DNA of 64,000 bases from Bog-159 sp963843255 (lineage in GTDB: Bacteria; Acidobacteriota; Terriglobia; Bryobacterales; Bryobacteraceae). The translations under genes and the position numbers were made by a program. Location: NCBI GenBank assembly GCA_963843255.1, contig CAWJJQ010000014.1:62001-126000 (forward strand), given 5' to 3'. Positions 45,658 through 59,110 of the stretch are shown piece after piece. Below the pieces are notes generated by a model. It did not search any database and was not told the origin of the DNA. It was given only the letters and a program-made list of their open reading frames with translations. Position 1 is the stretch's first letter. Each line of letters opens with the position of its first letter.

Positions 45658-45693
45658 TATATCCGTTGACAATATATCCATAGCGGATATACT
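45658..45693 (+). promoter_or_regulatory. Promoter and palindromic operator of the padR-ADOP operon
   Basis: TTGACA (45666-45671) and TATACT (45688-45693) are 16 bp apart. A perfect inverted repeat, TATATCC-N5-GGATATA (45673-45691), covers the spacer and the -10 box, and an extra TATATCC half-site lies at 45658-45664. This fits autorepression by the PadR protein. The expected transcription start falls on or next to the ATG at 45701, so the message would be leaderless or nearly so. Confidence 0.75.
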
Positions 45694-45700
45694 GGAAATT

Positions 45701-46057
45701 ATGGAGCGCGTGAACGCTGAAAGACTTCTTCCCCTACCGCCTGCGACCTTTCATATTCTGCTGGCTGTGGCGGCTCAAGACCTCCACGGCTATGCCATTA
45801 TTCAGGACGTGGCGGCCCGTACCAACGGCCGCATAAAGTTAAGTGCAGGAACTCTTTACCGGTCAATACAGAGGATGCTCGAACAAGGCCTGCTGGTAGA
45901 AACCGCGGACCGTCCGGCTCCTGCTGAGGATGACGAACGGCGACGCTATTATCGCATCACCCTTTTCGGCGCCGAGGTCGCCCAAGCGGAGACCGACAGG
46001 CTAACCCAACTGGTGAGGATGGCTCGGGATCAGGGCTTTTCCGAGGGGGTCGCATGA
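45701..46057 (+). CDS. PadR-family transcriptional regulator (acidobacterial ADOP-linked type)
   Basis: A 118-residue winged-helix regulator: LPPATFHILLAVAAQDLHGYAIIQDV (PadR helix set), GRIKLSAGTLYRSIQRMLEQGLLVE (recognition helix and wing) and DDERRRYYRITLFG. An upstream in-frame GTG/ATG at 45653 lies on the far side of the promoter, so the ATG at 45701 is chosen. It very probably represses its own operon with the permease that starts inside its stop codon. Confidence 0.88.
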   Translation: MERVNAERLLPLPPATFHILLAVAAQDLHGYAIIQDVAARTNGRIKLSAGTLYRSIQRMLEQGLLVETADRPAPAEDDERRRYYRITLFGAEVAQAETDRLTQLVRMARDQGFSEGVA

Positions 46058-48639
46058 AGGGAATTCTTGCGGCTTTATTAAGGTTGTATCCGGCTTCCTT
46101 TCAAGCCGAATATGGCGACGAAATCTTTAAGATCTGGACCCGGCGCTGGCGCGACAGCGAGGCACTCCTGGCGCGGGTGGTTTTCTGGCCTTCGCTCCTG
46201 TGCGAAACAGCGGCCAATGCGGCAGCGGTGCACTGGGACATCCTCAGGCAGGATCTGCACTTTACGGCTCGCACTTTGGCCCATTCCAAGGGCTTTGCGC
46301 TGACGGCAATCCTGGTCTTGGCATTGGGCGTTGGGGCCAATACCGCGGCTTTTTCGGTAACCGATTTCGTCCTGATCCGGCCCTTACCGTTTGCCCATCC
46401 GGACCGCTTAGTAAAACTGTGGCAGCGCCAGCCCGGATACTCCCGCATGGAGCTTTCTCCAGCCAATTACCGCGACTGGAAGCGCCTGAGCAAATCGTTT
46501 GACGGGATGGGAGCGTTTTGGGAGAACTCGGTAAACCTGGTAGGACAGGGCGAACCAGAGCGGTTGGATACGGCAGCCGTGACCGGCGACTTATTTCCTT
46601 TGCTGGGCGTGCAGCCTGCGTTAGGACGCTTGTTTACAGCGGAAGAGGACGGACCCGGAGCGGCCGGAACACTGCTGCTGAGCCACCCGCTATGGCAATC
46701 GCTTTTCGGCGGCGACCCCTCCGTGATCGGGCGGCGGGTGAACCTGGACAACGCAGCCTATGTAGTGATCGGGGTGATGCCGGCGGATTTCTACTTCCCG
46801 AGCCGCAATACGGAGTTGTGGACACCAATGCGGCTCGAGGAGGGCAACTTCCAGGATCGTAACGACAACTATCTGGAGGTGGTTGGAAAACTGAAGCGGG
46901 GAGCCTCGCTGACCCAGGCAAGAGCGGAGATGAACGTGATCGCCGGTCAACTGGAGAAGGAGTATCCGAAAGAGAACAAGCAGGTGGCTGCCAATGTGAT
47001 TCCGTTACGCGACGAATTATCGGAGCAATCGCGGCTGCTACTCATCGCACTCAGCGGCGCGGCGGTGTGCGTACTGCTGATCGCCTGCGCGAACCTCGCT
47101 AACCTTCTGCTGGCGCGCGCGGCAGCCAGGCAGAAAGAACTGGCGGTGCGGGCCGCTATGGGTGCGGGGCGGGAGCGCCTAATGCGGCAAATGGTGACGG
47201 AAAGCCTGGTAATGGCCGCGGTGGGAGGCGCGTTGGGCATATTGGTGGCCTTCGGAACCGTGCCGGCGCTGGCCAAACTGGTTCCCAATTCGTTGCCGAT
47301 CGCGCGGACGCCGTCGCTCGATCTGCGCGTGCTGGCGTTCGCCGCATTGATTTCGTGCCTGACGGGTATTGGCTTCGGCGTGCTACCGGCGTGGCGCGCT
47401 TGCCAATCGGATTTGAGCGCTTTGCGGGAAGGGGCACGGGCGGGCGGAGGCCGGAAGGAGCGGCTGCGATCCGCACTCGTGATCGCCGAAGTGACCGCCT
47501 CGGTAGTGCTGCTGGTCGCGGCCGGGCTACTGATGCGGGCAATGTGGCGGGTGCAGGCGACGGATCCCGGCTTCCGTGCCGACGGCGTTCTGACTATTGA
47601 GACCGCCCTGCCGACGCCCAAGTACGACAGCACGTCGCGCCGTGCTCAATTCTACGATCACGTATTGGAAAAGACGCGCACGCTTCCCGCAGTGACCAGC
47701 GCGGCCTACGTCACCTCGCTGCCGATGGTGTGGGGCGGCGGGATTTGGACGGTCAGCATAAATGGTGAACTACAGGAGCGTACCGCGGCGCACGCCGCGA
47801 GCATGCGTTATGTTACACCGGGATTTTTCGCCACCATGGGAATCCCGCTGCTGCGCGGCCGGGATATCAGTGAAGCGGACGTCTTCACGACACCGGACGT
47901 GGCGGTGGTGAGCGCATCGTTCGTGAAGCGGTATTGGCCGGACCAGGATCCACTGGGCCGCCATTTTAATTTCGCACTGCATGATAAAACCGTGGTGGGC
48001 GTGGCCGGCGACGTTCGCGTGCGCGGTCTGGAGCGTCCCAGCGAACCGCAGGTGTACCTGTCGTATAGACAGGTGAAGGATGGCTGGTTCGCGGGATACG
48101 CGCCGAAGCGCCTGGTGATCCGGACAGGGGGAAATCCGGGAGCGTTGTTGCCGGCCGTCCGGCGGATCGTTCGCGACATAGATGCCGAGCAGCCCATTTC
48201 GGACGTGCGCACCATGGCGGAGATAGTGGCGGACAACACGGCTTCCCGTTCCGCGCAGGTGCGGGTTTTGGGAGCCTTTGCAGCCATCGCGTTTTTCCTG
48301 GCAGCCGTAGGGATTCACGGTTTACTATCGTTCGCCGTGTCGCGGCGGACGCGGGAGATCGGCGTGCGCATCGCGCTGGGGGCGCGGCCCGGCGAAATTT
48401 TGGGGATGGTCATGCGGCAGGCCGCGGTGCTGGGGGCGGCGGGCGTCTTGCCGGGGATCGTGCTGGCCTATGCGGCGGGGCGCGCCTTTGAAGCGCTGCT
48501 GGCCGGGGTCAAGCCTGGTGATGCGGTTACGTTTGCTTGTGCGGTGGGGCTGTGCCTGCTGATGACGTTATTGGGAAGCCTGGTGCCGGCGCTGCGCGCG
48601 GTACGGATTGATCCTATGACCGCGATACGGGCGGAGTGA
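46054..48639 (+). CDS. ADOP-type orphan ABC permease (MacB/FtsX fold)
   Basis: An 861-residue permease with two FtsX units (TM sets around residues 85, 350-470 and 740-855) and a MacB_PCD domain between them. The N-terminus (LLRLYPASFQAEYGDEIF, ETAANAAAVHWDILRQDLHFTARTL) is that of 'acidobacterial duplicated orphan permease' proteins, which lie behind a padR gene and have no ATPase partner nearby. LGVGANTAAFSV, GVLPAWRACQSDLS and TREIGVRIALGARPGEIL support this. Function unknown; many copies are usual per genome. ATGA overlap with padR. Confidence 0.92.
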   Translation: MKGILAALLRLYPASFQAEYGDEIFKIWTRRWRDSEALLARVVFWPSLLCETAANAAAVHWDILRQDLHFTARTLAHSKGFALTAILVLALGVGANTAAFSVTDFVLIRPLPFAHPDRLVKLWQRQPGYSRMELSPANYRDWKRLSKSFDGMGAFWENSVNLVGQGEPERLDTAAVTGDLFPLLGVQPALGRLFTAEEDGPGAAGTLLLSHPLWQSLFGGDPSVIGRRVNLDNAAYVVIGVMPADFYFPSRNTELWTPMRLEEGNFQDRNDNYLEVVGKLKRGASLTQARAEMNVIAGQLEKEYPKENKQVAANVIPLRDELSEQSRLLLIALSGAAVCVLLIACANLANLLLARAAARQKELAVRAAMGAGRERLMRQMVTESLVMAAVGGALGILVAFGTVPALAKLVPNSLPIARTPSLDLRVLAFAALISCLTGIGFGVLPAWRACQSDLSALREGARAGGGRKERLRSALVIAEVTASVVLLVAAGLLMRAMWRVQATDPGFRADGVLTIETALPTPKYDSTSRRAQFYDHVLEKTRTLPAVTSAAYVTSLPMVWGGGIWTVSINGELQERTAAHAASMRYVTPGFFATMGIPLLRGRDISEADVFTTPDVAVVSASFVKRYWPDQDPLGRHFNFALHDKTVVGVAGDVRVRGLERPSEPQVYLSYRQVKDGWFAGYAPKRLVIRTGGNPGALLPAVRRIVRDIDAEQPISDVRTMAEIVADNTASRSAQVRVLGAFAAIAFFLAAVGIHGLLSFAVSRRTREIGVRIALGARPGEILGMVMRQAAVLGAAGVLPGIVLAYAAGRAFEALLAGVKPGDAVTFACAVGLCLLMTLLGSLVPALRAVRIDPMTAIRAE

Positions 48640-48721
48640 GGCGGGGTATAGTGCCCCGCGCAGGCCTTGAGGGCGCGCCCACTACCGCACCCCTGATGGG
48701 ACACCCAGGCTAAAGATGGTT

Positions 48722-51700
48722 CTAAAAGTTAAAGCGGCCAGCCACTTGGAATGCCCGCGGTCCGCCGGAACCGAAGATATTGCCGGCGCGGCTAGTGGGC
48801 TGTCCGAATCCTCCGCCGGAAGACGTCAAATTGTAGCTATAGCCGCCCAGGTTGGCAATGTTGAATATGTTGAAGCATTCGCCGATCAGTTTCAACTGCA
48901 GCCGTTCGGTGCCCAGATTGAACGTTTTGGTAATACGCAGATCCTGGGAATTGAAGCTGCGCGGGAACGACCAGGTGGAGGGCAGCACGATAGTCGGAAT
49001 GGTTCCGGTGGTGGTGGTCTTGCCGGCGTAGTTCTGGTTGAACTGGTTGACGAGTTGGACCATCTCGGACTGCCGGGCGCTGATCCCGAATTCGTTGTAG
49101 CCGATGCCGGGCAGAGGCGAGCCGCCGGTTTCTCCCGCGGCGACTGCGCCATTGCCGTTCAAATCCACCCCGGAGATCATCGGCTCGATCGGTCCCACGC
49201 TCTGAAACGAAGTGATGCCGGAAACCTGGAAACCCCAGGGAAGATCGACCACGATGGAACCGGTAAGCAGTTGGTGGCCGGCCTGCGGTCCCCAACTGGC
49301 GAACCAGTTGCTGTCGTTCACCAGGCCGTTGTAACCCACCTGATCGGAGTAAGCATAAGACAATTGGCCTGAGGTGCGGCGGGAGAAGCGCTTATTGGCC
49401 TTCAGCAGGAGCCCCTTGTAATGCGAGCGGGCGCCGCTGATGATGCCCTGGATTACGCCAGTGGAGCATTCGGCGGTGGGATCCAGAGCCTGTGCGCCCT
49501 GGCAGACGGGGATCACGGGCCCGGCGGCGCTGTAGAAGTGATTGAGGTCCGTGTCGCGGATCATCTGGTGCATGTACTGGCGGAAGACGAAGTCGGCGGT
49601 CACCACGAAATCGGAGCGCACCTCGCGCTGTACCCCGATGCTGGCGTGTTCGGAATACGGCGGACGGAAGTTTTGGGCGAGCAGCTCCTGGCCGGTTTTG
49701 AACACGTTGATATTTCGAATGGCGAGGCTGGTGTTGCCGGGAGGCCCGAGCTCCGCCTGTGCGCCGGCATAGAACTGCGGGATAAGCTGGACCAGCTCCG
49801 CGCCGGTGAAGGTAGTCGGCTGGCTCGATGAGAGCTGGGTTGCAGCGGCGGCGGCAATTGGCCAAAGCCGTTGATCTGTGAAATGGTCGGGAAGAAAACG
49901 CTGTCGCCCAGCAGGGCGCGTCCGGTACCGGCGGGTCCCAGCATGGCGCGCTCGATTAAGCGGACTTCCAGATTGATGGTGTCGTAGTAGATACCGGCGC
50001 CGCCGCGCACCACGGTCTTGTTGTCTTTAGTCACGGTCCAGGCGAAGCCCAGCATGGGACTGAAATTGTGCGGCGAATGCAGCTCGTGTCCCAGATTACC
50101 GGCGCCGTAGATAGGCGCCAGATACGCGGGCTTGGTGAGATCGAAATTCAACGCATTACTTTCGTAGGTCCAGGCCAGGCCGTAATTCAGGCTGAAGCGG
50201 GGCTTGATGCGCCAGTTATCCTGCCAGTAGAAATGCAGAGTATTGTCATGATCGGCGTTGCCGCGATTCCATAACGGCGGCTGGTTGATATCGCCGACGC
50301 CCATGGCGAACCCGGCGACTGGTAGCTGCAGGAGGTCGTTAATGGTGTTGAACGAGGACGGAATGGAGATCTGAAATGGCGCGGGCACCTGGGAATTGAA
50401 GTACTGCACGATCTCGGGCGAATAGAGGACGCCGGCGGCCGGCGCGGCATAAGCGTAAGTGCCGGTGCCCCGCTGGTATTCCCAATAGGCGCCAAATTTC
50501 ATGGAGTGACCGCCTTTCATCTTGCTGATGTTGTCGGCGAAGATGTGGCGGCGCAGCACGCGGCTCTGCGGGGCATTTGTAGCGTTGCCAATGGTGAAGT
50601 TAGAAACGCCGTAAATACTGAAGTTCGGCATTCCCAATCCAATACATGGCGCCGGACATTCGGAAGCGGTGGGAGGGTTATTGGTATTCGACCAGTAAGT
50701 GTAGGAATAGCGAAACTCGTTCGAGGTAGACGGAGTAAGCGCGCTGGTTAGTGCGAAGACCCCGGAATCGGCCCAGTTTTTGTTTACGTCCCAGTCCGAA
50801 GGCAGGTCGCCACCGCCCGAGGGAGCATAGCCGTTGTTTCCGTCGTGTGAATATCGCAAGGAAGCGCTATGTTTGGCGTTGATGGCCCAATCCAACCGTT
50901 CGTTGAGCTCGTTCTCATGAAACGGGCTGGAAGCATAGGACGCGAACTGCTGGAAGATCGGGTCGCTGGGAAATTCGCTATAGACGCCTACCTGGTTGGT
51001 ATGTTCCAGGGCCGAAAAGAAGAACAGTTTGTCCTTGATGATCGGGCCACCGATATCGAAGCCCGACTGGCGGCGCGCGAAGAAGGGACTGGCCGGCTCG
51101 GTGGCCACGCGCTGCAGATACGGATAAGCCGACATATTGTGATCGCGGAAGTAGAAGAACGCCGCGCCATGCAGCTCATTAGTCCCGCCGCGGGTAGCGA
51201 TGTTGATGGCACCGCCGGCGCCGATGGCGGTGGAGAGATCCATGTTGGTTGAGGAGAGTTGGAATTCCTGCACCACTTCCTGCGAGAAATTCTGCTGCGT
51301 GCCGCCGGTCACCGAGTCGGCGATAGTGGCGCCATCGACCGTGATACGCACGCTGCCATTACCGGAGTCGGCGCCCAGGATGTTCACGTCAAACAGGCGG
51401 TTATATTGGCCGACGCTGTTCGCCGAGACACTGACACCTGGTTCGAGCATGGCGAGGTTGAGGAAGCTGCGGCCATTAAGTGGAAGGTTTTCGATCTCCT
51501 GGCGAGTGATGACGCCGGAGATGGTGTGACTGTCATAGTCGATCTGGGCGGCCTCTCCCTGTACACTGACGACTTCGCTAGACGCGCCGATCTGCATCAC
51601 GAGATCGAGAGTAGTGACCTGGCCTACCTGCACGGTAGCCTGCTCCAGCAGAGTGCGAAATCCGGACGCCGCCGCCCTGATCACATAGGATCCGGCGGGG

Positions 51701-51921
51701 AGAGGGGCCACGCCGAAGGTCCCATCGGCGCTCGATATCACGTGGTGTTCGGCGCCGGTATCTTTGTTAGTAACCGTTACCGAGGCTCCCTGCATGACCG
51801 CGCCGCTTGGATCGTGAACGGTACCGTTCATGGAGCCCACGGGCACTTGCGCCAATAAGGGAACCAATCCACATGCTGCGATGCACAACAGCGACACACC
51901 GAGTCGCGCTCGATTGATCAT
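48722..51921 (-). CDS. TonB-dependent receptor with carboxypeptidase-regulatory domain, frameshifted near 49846
   Basis: Two frames (51921 to about 49846, and about 49846 to 48722) give one Oar-like outer-membrane receptor of about 1065 residues. Signal peptide (to about LLAQ), a carboxypeptidase-regulatory beta-sandwich (GSMNGTVHDPSGAVMQGASVTV), a plug domain (QEIENLPLNGRSFLNLAMLEPG), a long barrel, and an ending in VAGRFNF with the C-terminal Phe. Break is at the CCG-repeat/CTGCAACC region; adding one base gives a smooth P-P-L-A-T-Q-L-S-S. ATG start at 51921 with GGAGGGG upstream. Role: substrate uptake or surface binding, unknown ligand. Confidence 0.87.
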
Positions 51922-51964
51922 TTGCCCCTCCACACGTGGTGCGCTGGAAAGCACACGTCGCGTT

Positions 51965-51994
51965 AGATTAATCATGGTTGGGCACCGTTGTCAA
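51965..51994 (-). promoter_or_regulatory. Probable promoter of the TonB-dependent receptor gene
   Basis: A consensus TTGACA on the minus strand (51994-51989) is followed after 18 bp by TAATCT (51970-51965). The -35 is perfect but the -10 is weak, as often in regulated promoters. It would give a leader of about 35-40 bases before the ATG at 51921. Confidence 0.5.
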
Positions 51995-52110
51995 GGGGTA
52001 ATGCGACTTTAGTATGTGACATTTGTGAAGTGACACGGTACCGGCCGTTTGTGAGTGGACAGGGCGGGTAGATAGTACCGATATGCGAGAATCACAGGCG
52101 AGGAGCCAAC

Positions 52111-53442
52111 ATGAGATATCCGGCGTTACTCTTCCTCTCGATGCTGTGGACGCCTTGCGCCCAGCCAGCCGATGCCGTAGCGGATACGCCGCCGATGGGA
52201 TGGAACAGTTGGGATTGCTACGGCACCACGGTAACGGAGGCCGAAGTCAAGGCAAATGCCGACTACATGGCGAGTCACCTGAAAGCGCATGGCTGGCGGT
52301 ATGTAGTGGTTGACATCCAGTGGTCGGAGCCTAACGCCCAGGCGCACGGATATCGCCCCGACGCGCGCCTGGCAATGGACGAATACGGGCGGCTGATTCC
52401 GGCAGTGAACCGCTTTCCGTCGTCGGCGGGGGGTCGCGGTTTCGGGCCTTTGGCGGACTATATCCACGGCCTGGGATTGCGGTTTGGCATTCACATCATG
52501 CGCGGCATTCCCCGGCAGGCGGTAAAGGCGAACCTGGCGGTGTCGGGCAGCCGGGCGCACGCCGCCGAGATCGTCGATGTATCGTCAGTCTGTCCATGGA
52601 ACATCGACATGTACGGGGTGGATACGAGCCGCCCTGGCGGGCAGGATTATTACGATTCCATTATCAAGATGTACGCGGATTGGGGCGTGGATTACATCAA
52701 AGCGGATGACATCGCGCGGCCGGCGCATCGCGGTGAGATTGCCGCTTTGCACCAGGCGATTAAGAAGACAGGGCGGCCCATGGTTTTGAGTTTGTCGCCT
52801 GGCCCGGCCATGATCCGGGACCTAGCGTTTCTGCAGGAGAACGCCAACATGTGGCGCATCTCGGATGACTTCTGGGACGATTGGAGCGCCCTCCGGTTGA
52901 ATTTCATTCTGATGTCGATATGGAGCGGCATCGGGCGGCCCGGCGCGTGGCCGGATGCGGATATGCTGCCGCTGGGGCGGATTGGCATCCGGGCTGAACG
53001 CGGCGACAACCGGATGACCCGGTTTACACTCGACGAACAGCACACGCTAATGAGTCTCTGGTCGATCGCGCAGGCGCCGCTGATGTTCGGCGGGGATCTG
53101 CCGAGCAATGACAGTGCCACGCTTTCCCTGTTGAGCAACGACGAGGTACTGGCCGCCGATCAGCAGGGAACACACGGGTCAGCTTTCGCGGAGGGTGGAG
53201 ACAGCATTGTATGGACGGCCGAAGCCCCCGGCGGCAAGGCCAAATATGTCGCCGTATTCAACGTGGGCAACGCCGCGGCGATCGACATCCGGGTGGACTG
53301 GGCGGCCCTCAAGCTGCCGGAAAAGTGCGCCGTGCGCGATCTTTGGGCGCGCACCGACAAGGGAACCATATCCGACGGGTACACCTTCCGTGTGCGTCCG
53401 CATGCATCGGGCTTGTACCGGGTGGCGGCGGCTCGGGAATAA
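52111..53442 (+). CDS. GH27-family alpha-galactosidase
   Basis: A 443-residue exported glycoside hydrolase. After a signal peptide it opens with TPPMGWNSWDCYG, a GH27 hallmark. The nucleophile is the Asp in DYIKADD (about D199) and the acid/base the Asp in RISDDFWDDW (about D253). C-terminal beta-domain from about 340. Cleaves terminal alpha-linked galactose, or possibly another alpha-glycoside. Good AGGAG 7 bp ahead of the ATG. Divergent from the receptor gene, which may take up plant or microbial glycans. Confidence 0.92.
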   Translation: MRYPALLFLSMLWTPCAQPADAVADTPPMGWNSWDCYGTTVTEAEVKANADYMASHLKAHGWRYVVVDIQWSEPNAQAHGYRPDARLAMDEYGRLIPAVNRFPSSAGGRGFGPLADYIHGLGLRFGIHIMRGIPRQAVKANLAVSGSRAHAAEIVDVSSVCPWNIDMYGVDTSRPGGQDYYDSIIKMYADWGVDYIKADDIARPAHRGEIAALHQAIKKTGRPMVLSLSPGPAMIRDLAFLQENANMWRISDDFWDDWSALRLNFILMSIWSGIGRPGAWPDADMLPLGRIGIRAERGDNRMTRFTLDEQHTLMSLWSIAQAPLMFGGDLPSNDSATLSLLSNDEVLAADQQGTHGSAFAEGGDSIVWTAEAPGGKAKYVAVFNVGNAAAIDIRVDWAALKLPEKCAVRDLWARTDKGTISDGYTFRVRPHASGLYRVAAARE

Positions 53443-53444
53443 AC

Positions 53445-54335
53445 TTACTCGACAATCGCCCAGGAACGGTCGGGATCGAAACTGGTGACCGGCGCGGGCC
53501 CCTGGCCGGGAACCGGAGCAATGTCCTTCTGGTAAACCACGCCATCCTGGTTGACGATGAAGGTGTGAATGCCGGTCACCCCGTATTCGGCCGGCCATGC
53601 TACCAGAGCGAACCCGCCGATCATCTTGTCTTTGACGGTATACCGATGCGCGCCACCCGGGGCATTGGGGCCCTGTGAATCGAGAACCCGGTAGTAATAT
53701 CCGTGGTATGGCTTGGCGCCGCCCTTGTGGAGACCATTCCACGCGGCGTGCGCGAATCCAGCGGGAACTAGTGGCTCACTTTCCCCTTCCCAATAAAGCC
53801 CATCGTGCTGCCCCGCTGTGCTCATCAGGCGCGGAGAGTACTTCAGCAGGCCATCCCGGTCGCGATCCTCGGAAGCATATTTGGTTTGGGCGTCCACATA
53901 TCCGTGGCAAACCTCGATCGCATCCAACTCGTCGGCCCCGATGCGGCGCGCGTGCATTTCGGCGGGGGCCTGCGACCCTTCAAAACTCCATTTGCCTTTG
54001 ACCTTCAGAATAGGCACGGGAAAAGGCCAATCCTCATCGCCGATAGCGAGGATCGCGCGGTTCGGACTCATGGGAGAGATCTCGAGCCGGTATTTCGCGC
54101 GCGCCAACTTGGCGAATTCAGCCTGTTCGGCACGGTCCTGATCGGGGTTGCCGCAAGTCAGAATTCCTTTTGCCCGCGGGCCGAAGATCGCCATCAGCCG
54201 GGCGGAATCGTGGCTATCGGCGGCGCTGATAACGGCCTGCGCGGCCGCGTCGGCGGAGTCGAATTTCTCCTGGGCCATAGACGGCGCGACGCACGCCACC
54301 ACCGCCGCAAAGATTAGATAAAGTCTGCCAGTCAT
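53445..54335 (-). CDS. DUF2950-domain secreted protein
   Basis: A 296-residue exported protein (signal peptide to about MAQ). The DUF2950 signature is visible: F-D-S-A-D-A-A-A-Q-A-V, DEDWPFPVPILKVKGKWSFE, YVDAQTKYASEDRDRDGLLKYSPRLMSTAGQHDGLYW, AKPYHGYYYRVLDSQG and F-I-V-N-Q-D-G-V-V-Y-Q-K-D. No function is known. It lies three bases behind the DUF3300 gene with AGGAG inside the tail of that gene, so they are a cotranscribed pair. Confidence 0.9.
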   Translation of the reverse strand: MTGRLYLIFAAVVACVAPSMAQEKFDSADAAAQAVISAADSHDSARLMAIFGPRAKGILTCGNPDQDRAEQAEFAKLARAKYRLEISPMSPNRAILAIGDEDWPFPVPILKVKGKWSFEGSQAPAEMHARRIGADELDAIEVCHGYVDAQTKYASEDRDRDGLLKYSPRLMSTAGQHDGLYWEGESEPLVPAGFAHAAWNGLHKGGAKPYHGYYYRVLDSQGPNAPGGAHRYTVKDKMIGGFALVAWPAEYGVTGIHTFIVNQDGVVYQKDIAPVPGQGPAPVTSFDPDRSWAIVE

Positions 54336-54338
54336 GTG

Positions 54339-55580
54339 TTATCTCCTGCCCCCGCCACGACCACCTCCGCCGCCGAAACCTCCGCCACGCCCGCCAAATC
54401 CGCCGCCACCGAATCCACCAACCCGGCCCGCACCCATGCTGGAGAATCCGCGATCGCTTTGCATGCGCGCCATCCCGCCATTGTGATAACCGCCAAAAAC
54501 GCTGTGATTACCGGTAAAGCCACGCTGCTCGAACCCTCGACTTCCGAAGCGCTGGCTCGAAGGCATACGTTCCCGATTGAAACCCGGCGACCGGCCGCCC
54601 CCAATTCTCCCGGGAGCCACGGCGAAACCGCCAGGCCGCCCAAACCTACCCGCCACTTCGCGATTAGCGTAAGGCACGCCCAGGCGGTGTGCGGGATCAT
54701 GCGCCCACACCGAATTACCCATCCACCGTCCGTCTCCGAAACCGTGGAATCCGTAACGATGGAAGAATGAATGGTCGATAAAAATGTCGCCGCCGAACCA
54801 GTTGCACCCCCAACCCCAACCGCCCCATCCCCAGCCGCCCCAGCCGCCGAAATACAGGCCCAGATCGAACCCCGGAAACCATCCAAAGCCTATGTCAATC
54901 CCCGGGTAAAGGAGCGGCGGATAAGCACCCCACACGGGCGGTCCCCACACATAAGCGGGATTGTAATTCGGCACGTACCATACATCGGGATCGGCGGGTT
55001 CGATGGTGATCGCGGGTTGGCCACCCTGGTTTTCGGTGGCGACAGTCTCTTGGGGAGTGGAGCGGAGAGTGCCCCGCTGCTCGGCCTTCGCGCGCATGCG
55101 CTGGACGGCCTGCATGACGTCCGCCTGCTGCGCGAGAAAGGCATTTCCGAGTTGCGTGGTCCAGGTCAGACTCTCCGCCAACTGGGCAAGCACCTGAGGA
55201 AAAGCAACCAGCCCCTGCACGCTGGGATCCCAGCTCTGCTTCTTAGCCTCATCCATGAGCTTGGAGGGTTTCCATTTGGCATGGTCGCGTGCCCACTGCT
55301 CCGCCTCCGCGATTTCTATGGGATAGGTGGAGGCAGCCAGTATTTCACCCACCAGGGGATCGGGATCGAGAGCGATAGGCGCTACCAGATCGTCGAGCTG
55401 CTCGGGTGTTGCTGGGGTGCCGGGCGGCGGTGGCGGCGGACCGTTCTGCTGCCCATATATCGACACGCCAAGGGCGAAAACGAGGAGAGCGGGGAGAGCG
55501 GCCAGCAACACTGTGCGCGCATAAGGTCCGAAAAACGAGGCGCAAAGGTGTCTGAAACGGTCTGGAATCGGGTATGGCAC
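54339..55580 (-). CDS. DUF3300-domain secreted protein with Gly-rich tail
   Basis: A 413-residue protein with a signal sequence (TVLLAALPALLVFALGVSIYG). Residues 55-240 are the DUF3300 domain (LDDLVAPIALDPDPLVGEILAASTYP, WKPSKLMDEAKKQSWDPSVQGLVAFPQVL, DVWYVPNYNPAYVWG). Residues 240-413 are low-complexity, with Trp-Gly runs, then Arg/Gly-rich repeats ending FGGGGGRGGGRR. Start is a GTG at 55580 with AAGGAGAG 7 bp upstream. Function unknown; always seen with DUF2950. Confidence 0.9.
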   Translation of the reverse strand: MPYPIPDRFRHLCASFFGPYARTVLLAALPALLVFALGVSIYGQQNGPPPPPPGTPATPEQLDDLVAPIALDPDPLVGEILAASTYPIEIAEAEQWARDHAKWKPSKLMDEAKKQSWDPSVQGLVAFPQVLAQLAESLTWTTQLGNAFLAQQADVMQAVQRMRAKAEQRGTLRSTPQETVATENQGGQPAITIEPADPDVWYVPNYNPAYVWGPPVWGAYPPLLYPGIDIGFGWFPGFDLGLYFGGWGGWGWGGWGWGCNWFGGDIFIDHSFFHRYGFHGFGDGRWMGNSVWAHDPAHRLGVPYANREVAGRFGRPGGFAVAPGRIGGGRSPGFNRERMPSSQRFGSRGFEQRGFTGNHSVFGGYHNGGMARMQSDRGFSSMGAGRVGGFGGGGFGGRGGGFGGGGGRGGGRR

Positions 55581-55876
55581 AATGCTCTCCTTGAGCTGAC
55601 AATTTCAAGGTAGAGCAATTGAAAGACCGATTCCTATCGGCTTAGGCAGGTAAATTCGCGAACTCTGAGCAGTAGTTGGCGGAGAGCGCGGTGCGTTTGT
55701 TCACCTGCATGCCGCCCGGCCAACCGGAGGCGCTGCGGGTTCGGCGCCCAACTTCCGCAGCAGCCACATCATCGGGCACCAGTCGGTGAAGGCCGATTGG
55801 AACAGGTTTAGACCGACAAAAGCGGTAAACAGGAACCAGTTGGGATTGACCCAATAACCCAGGGCCACGCTAAGTA

Positions 55877-59106
<3,230 letters not shown>

Positions 59107-59110
<4 letters not shown>

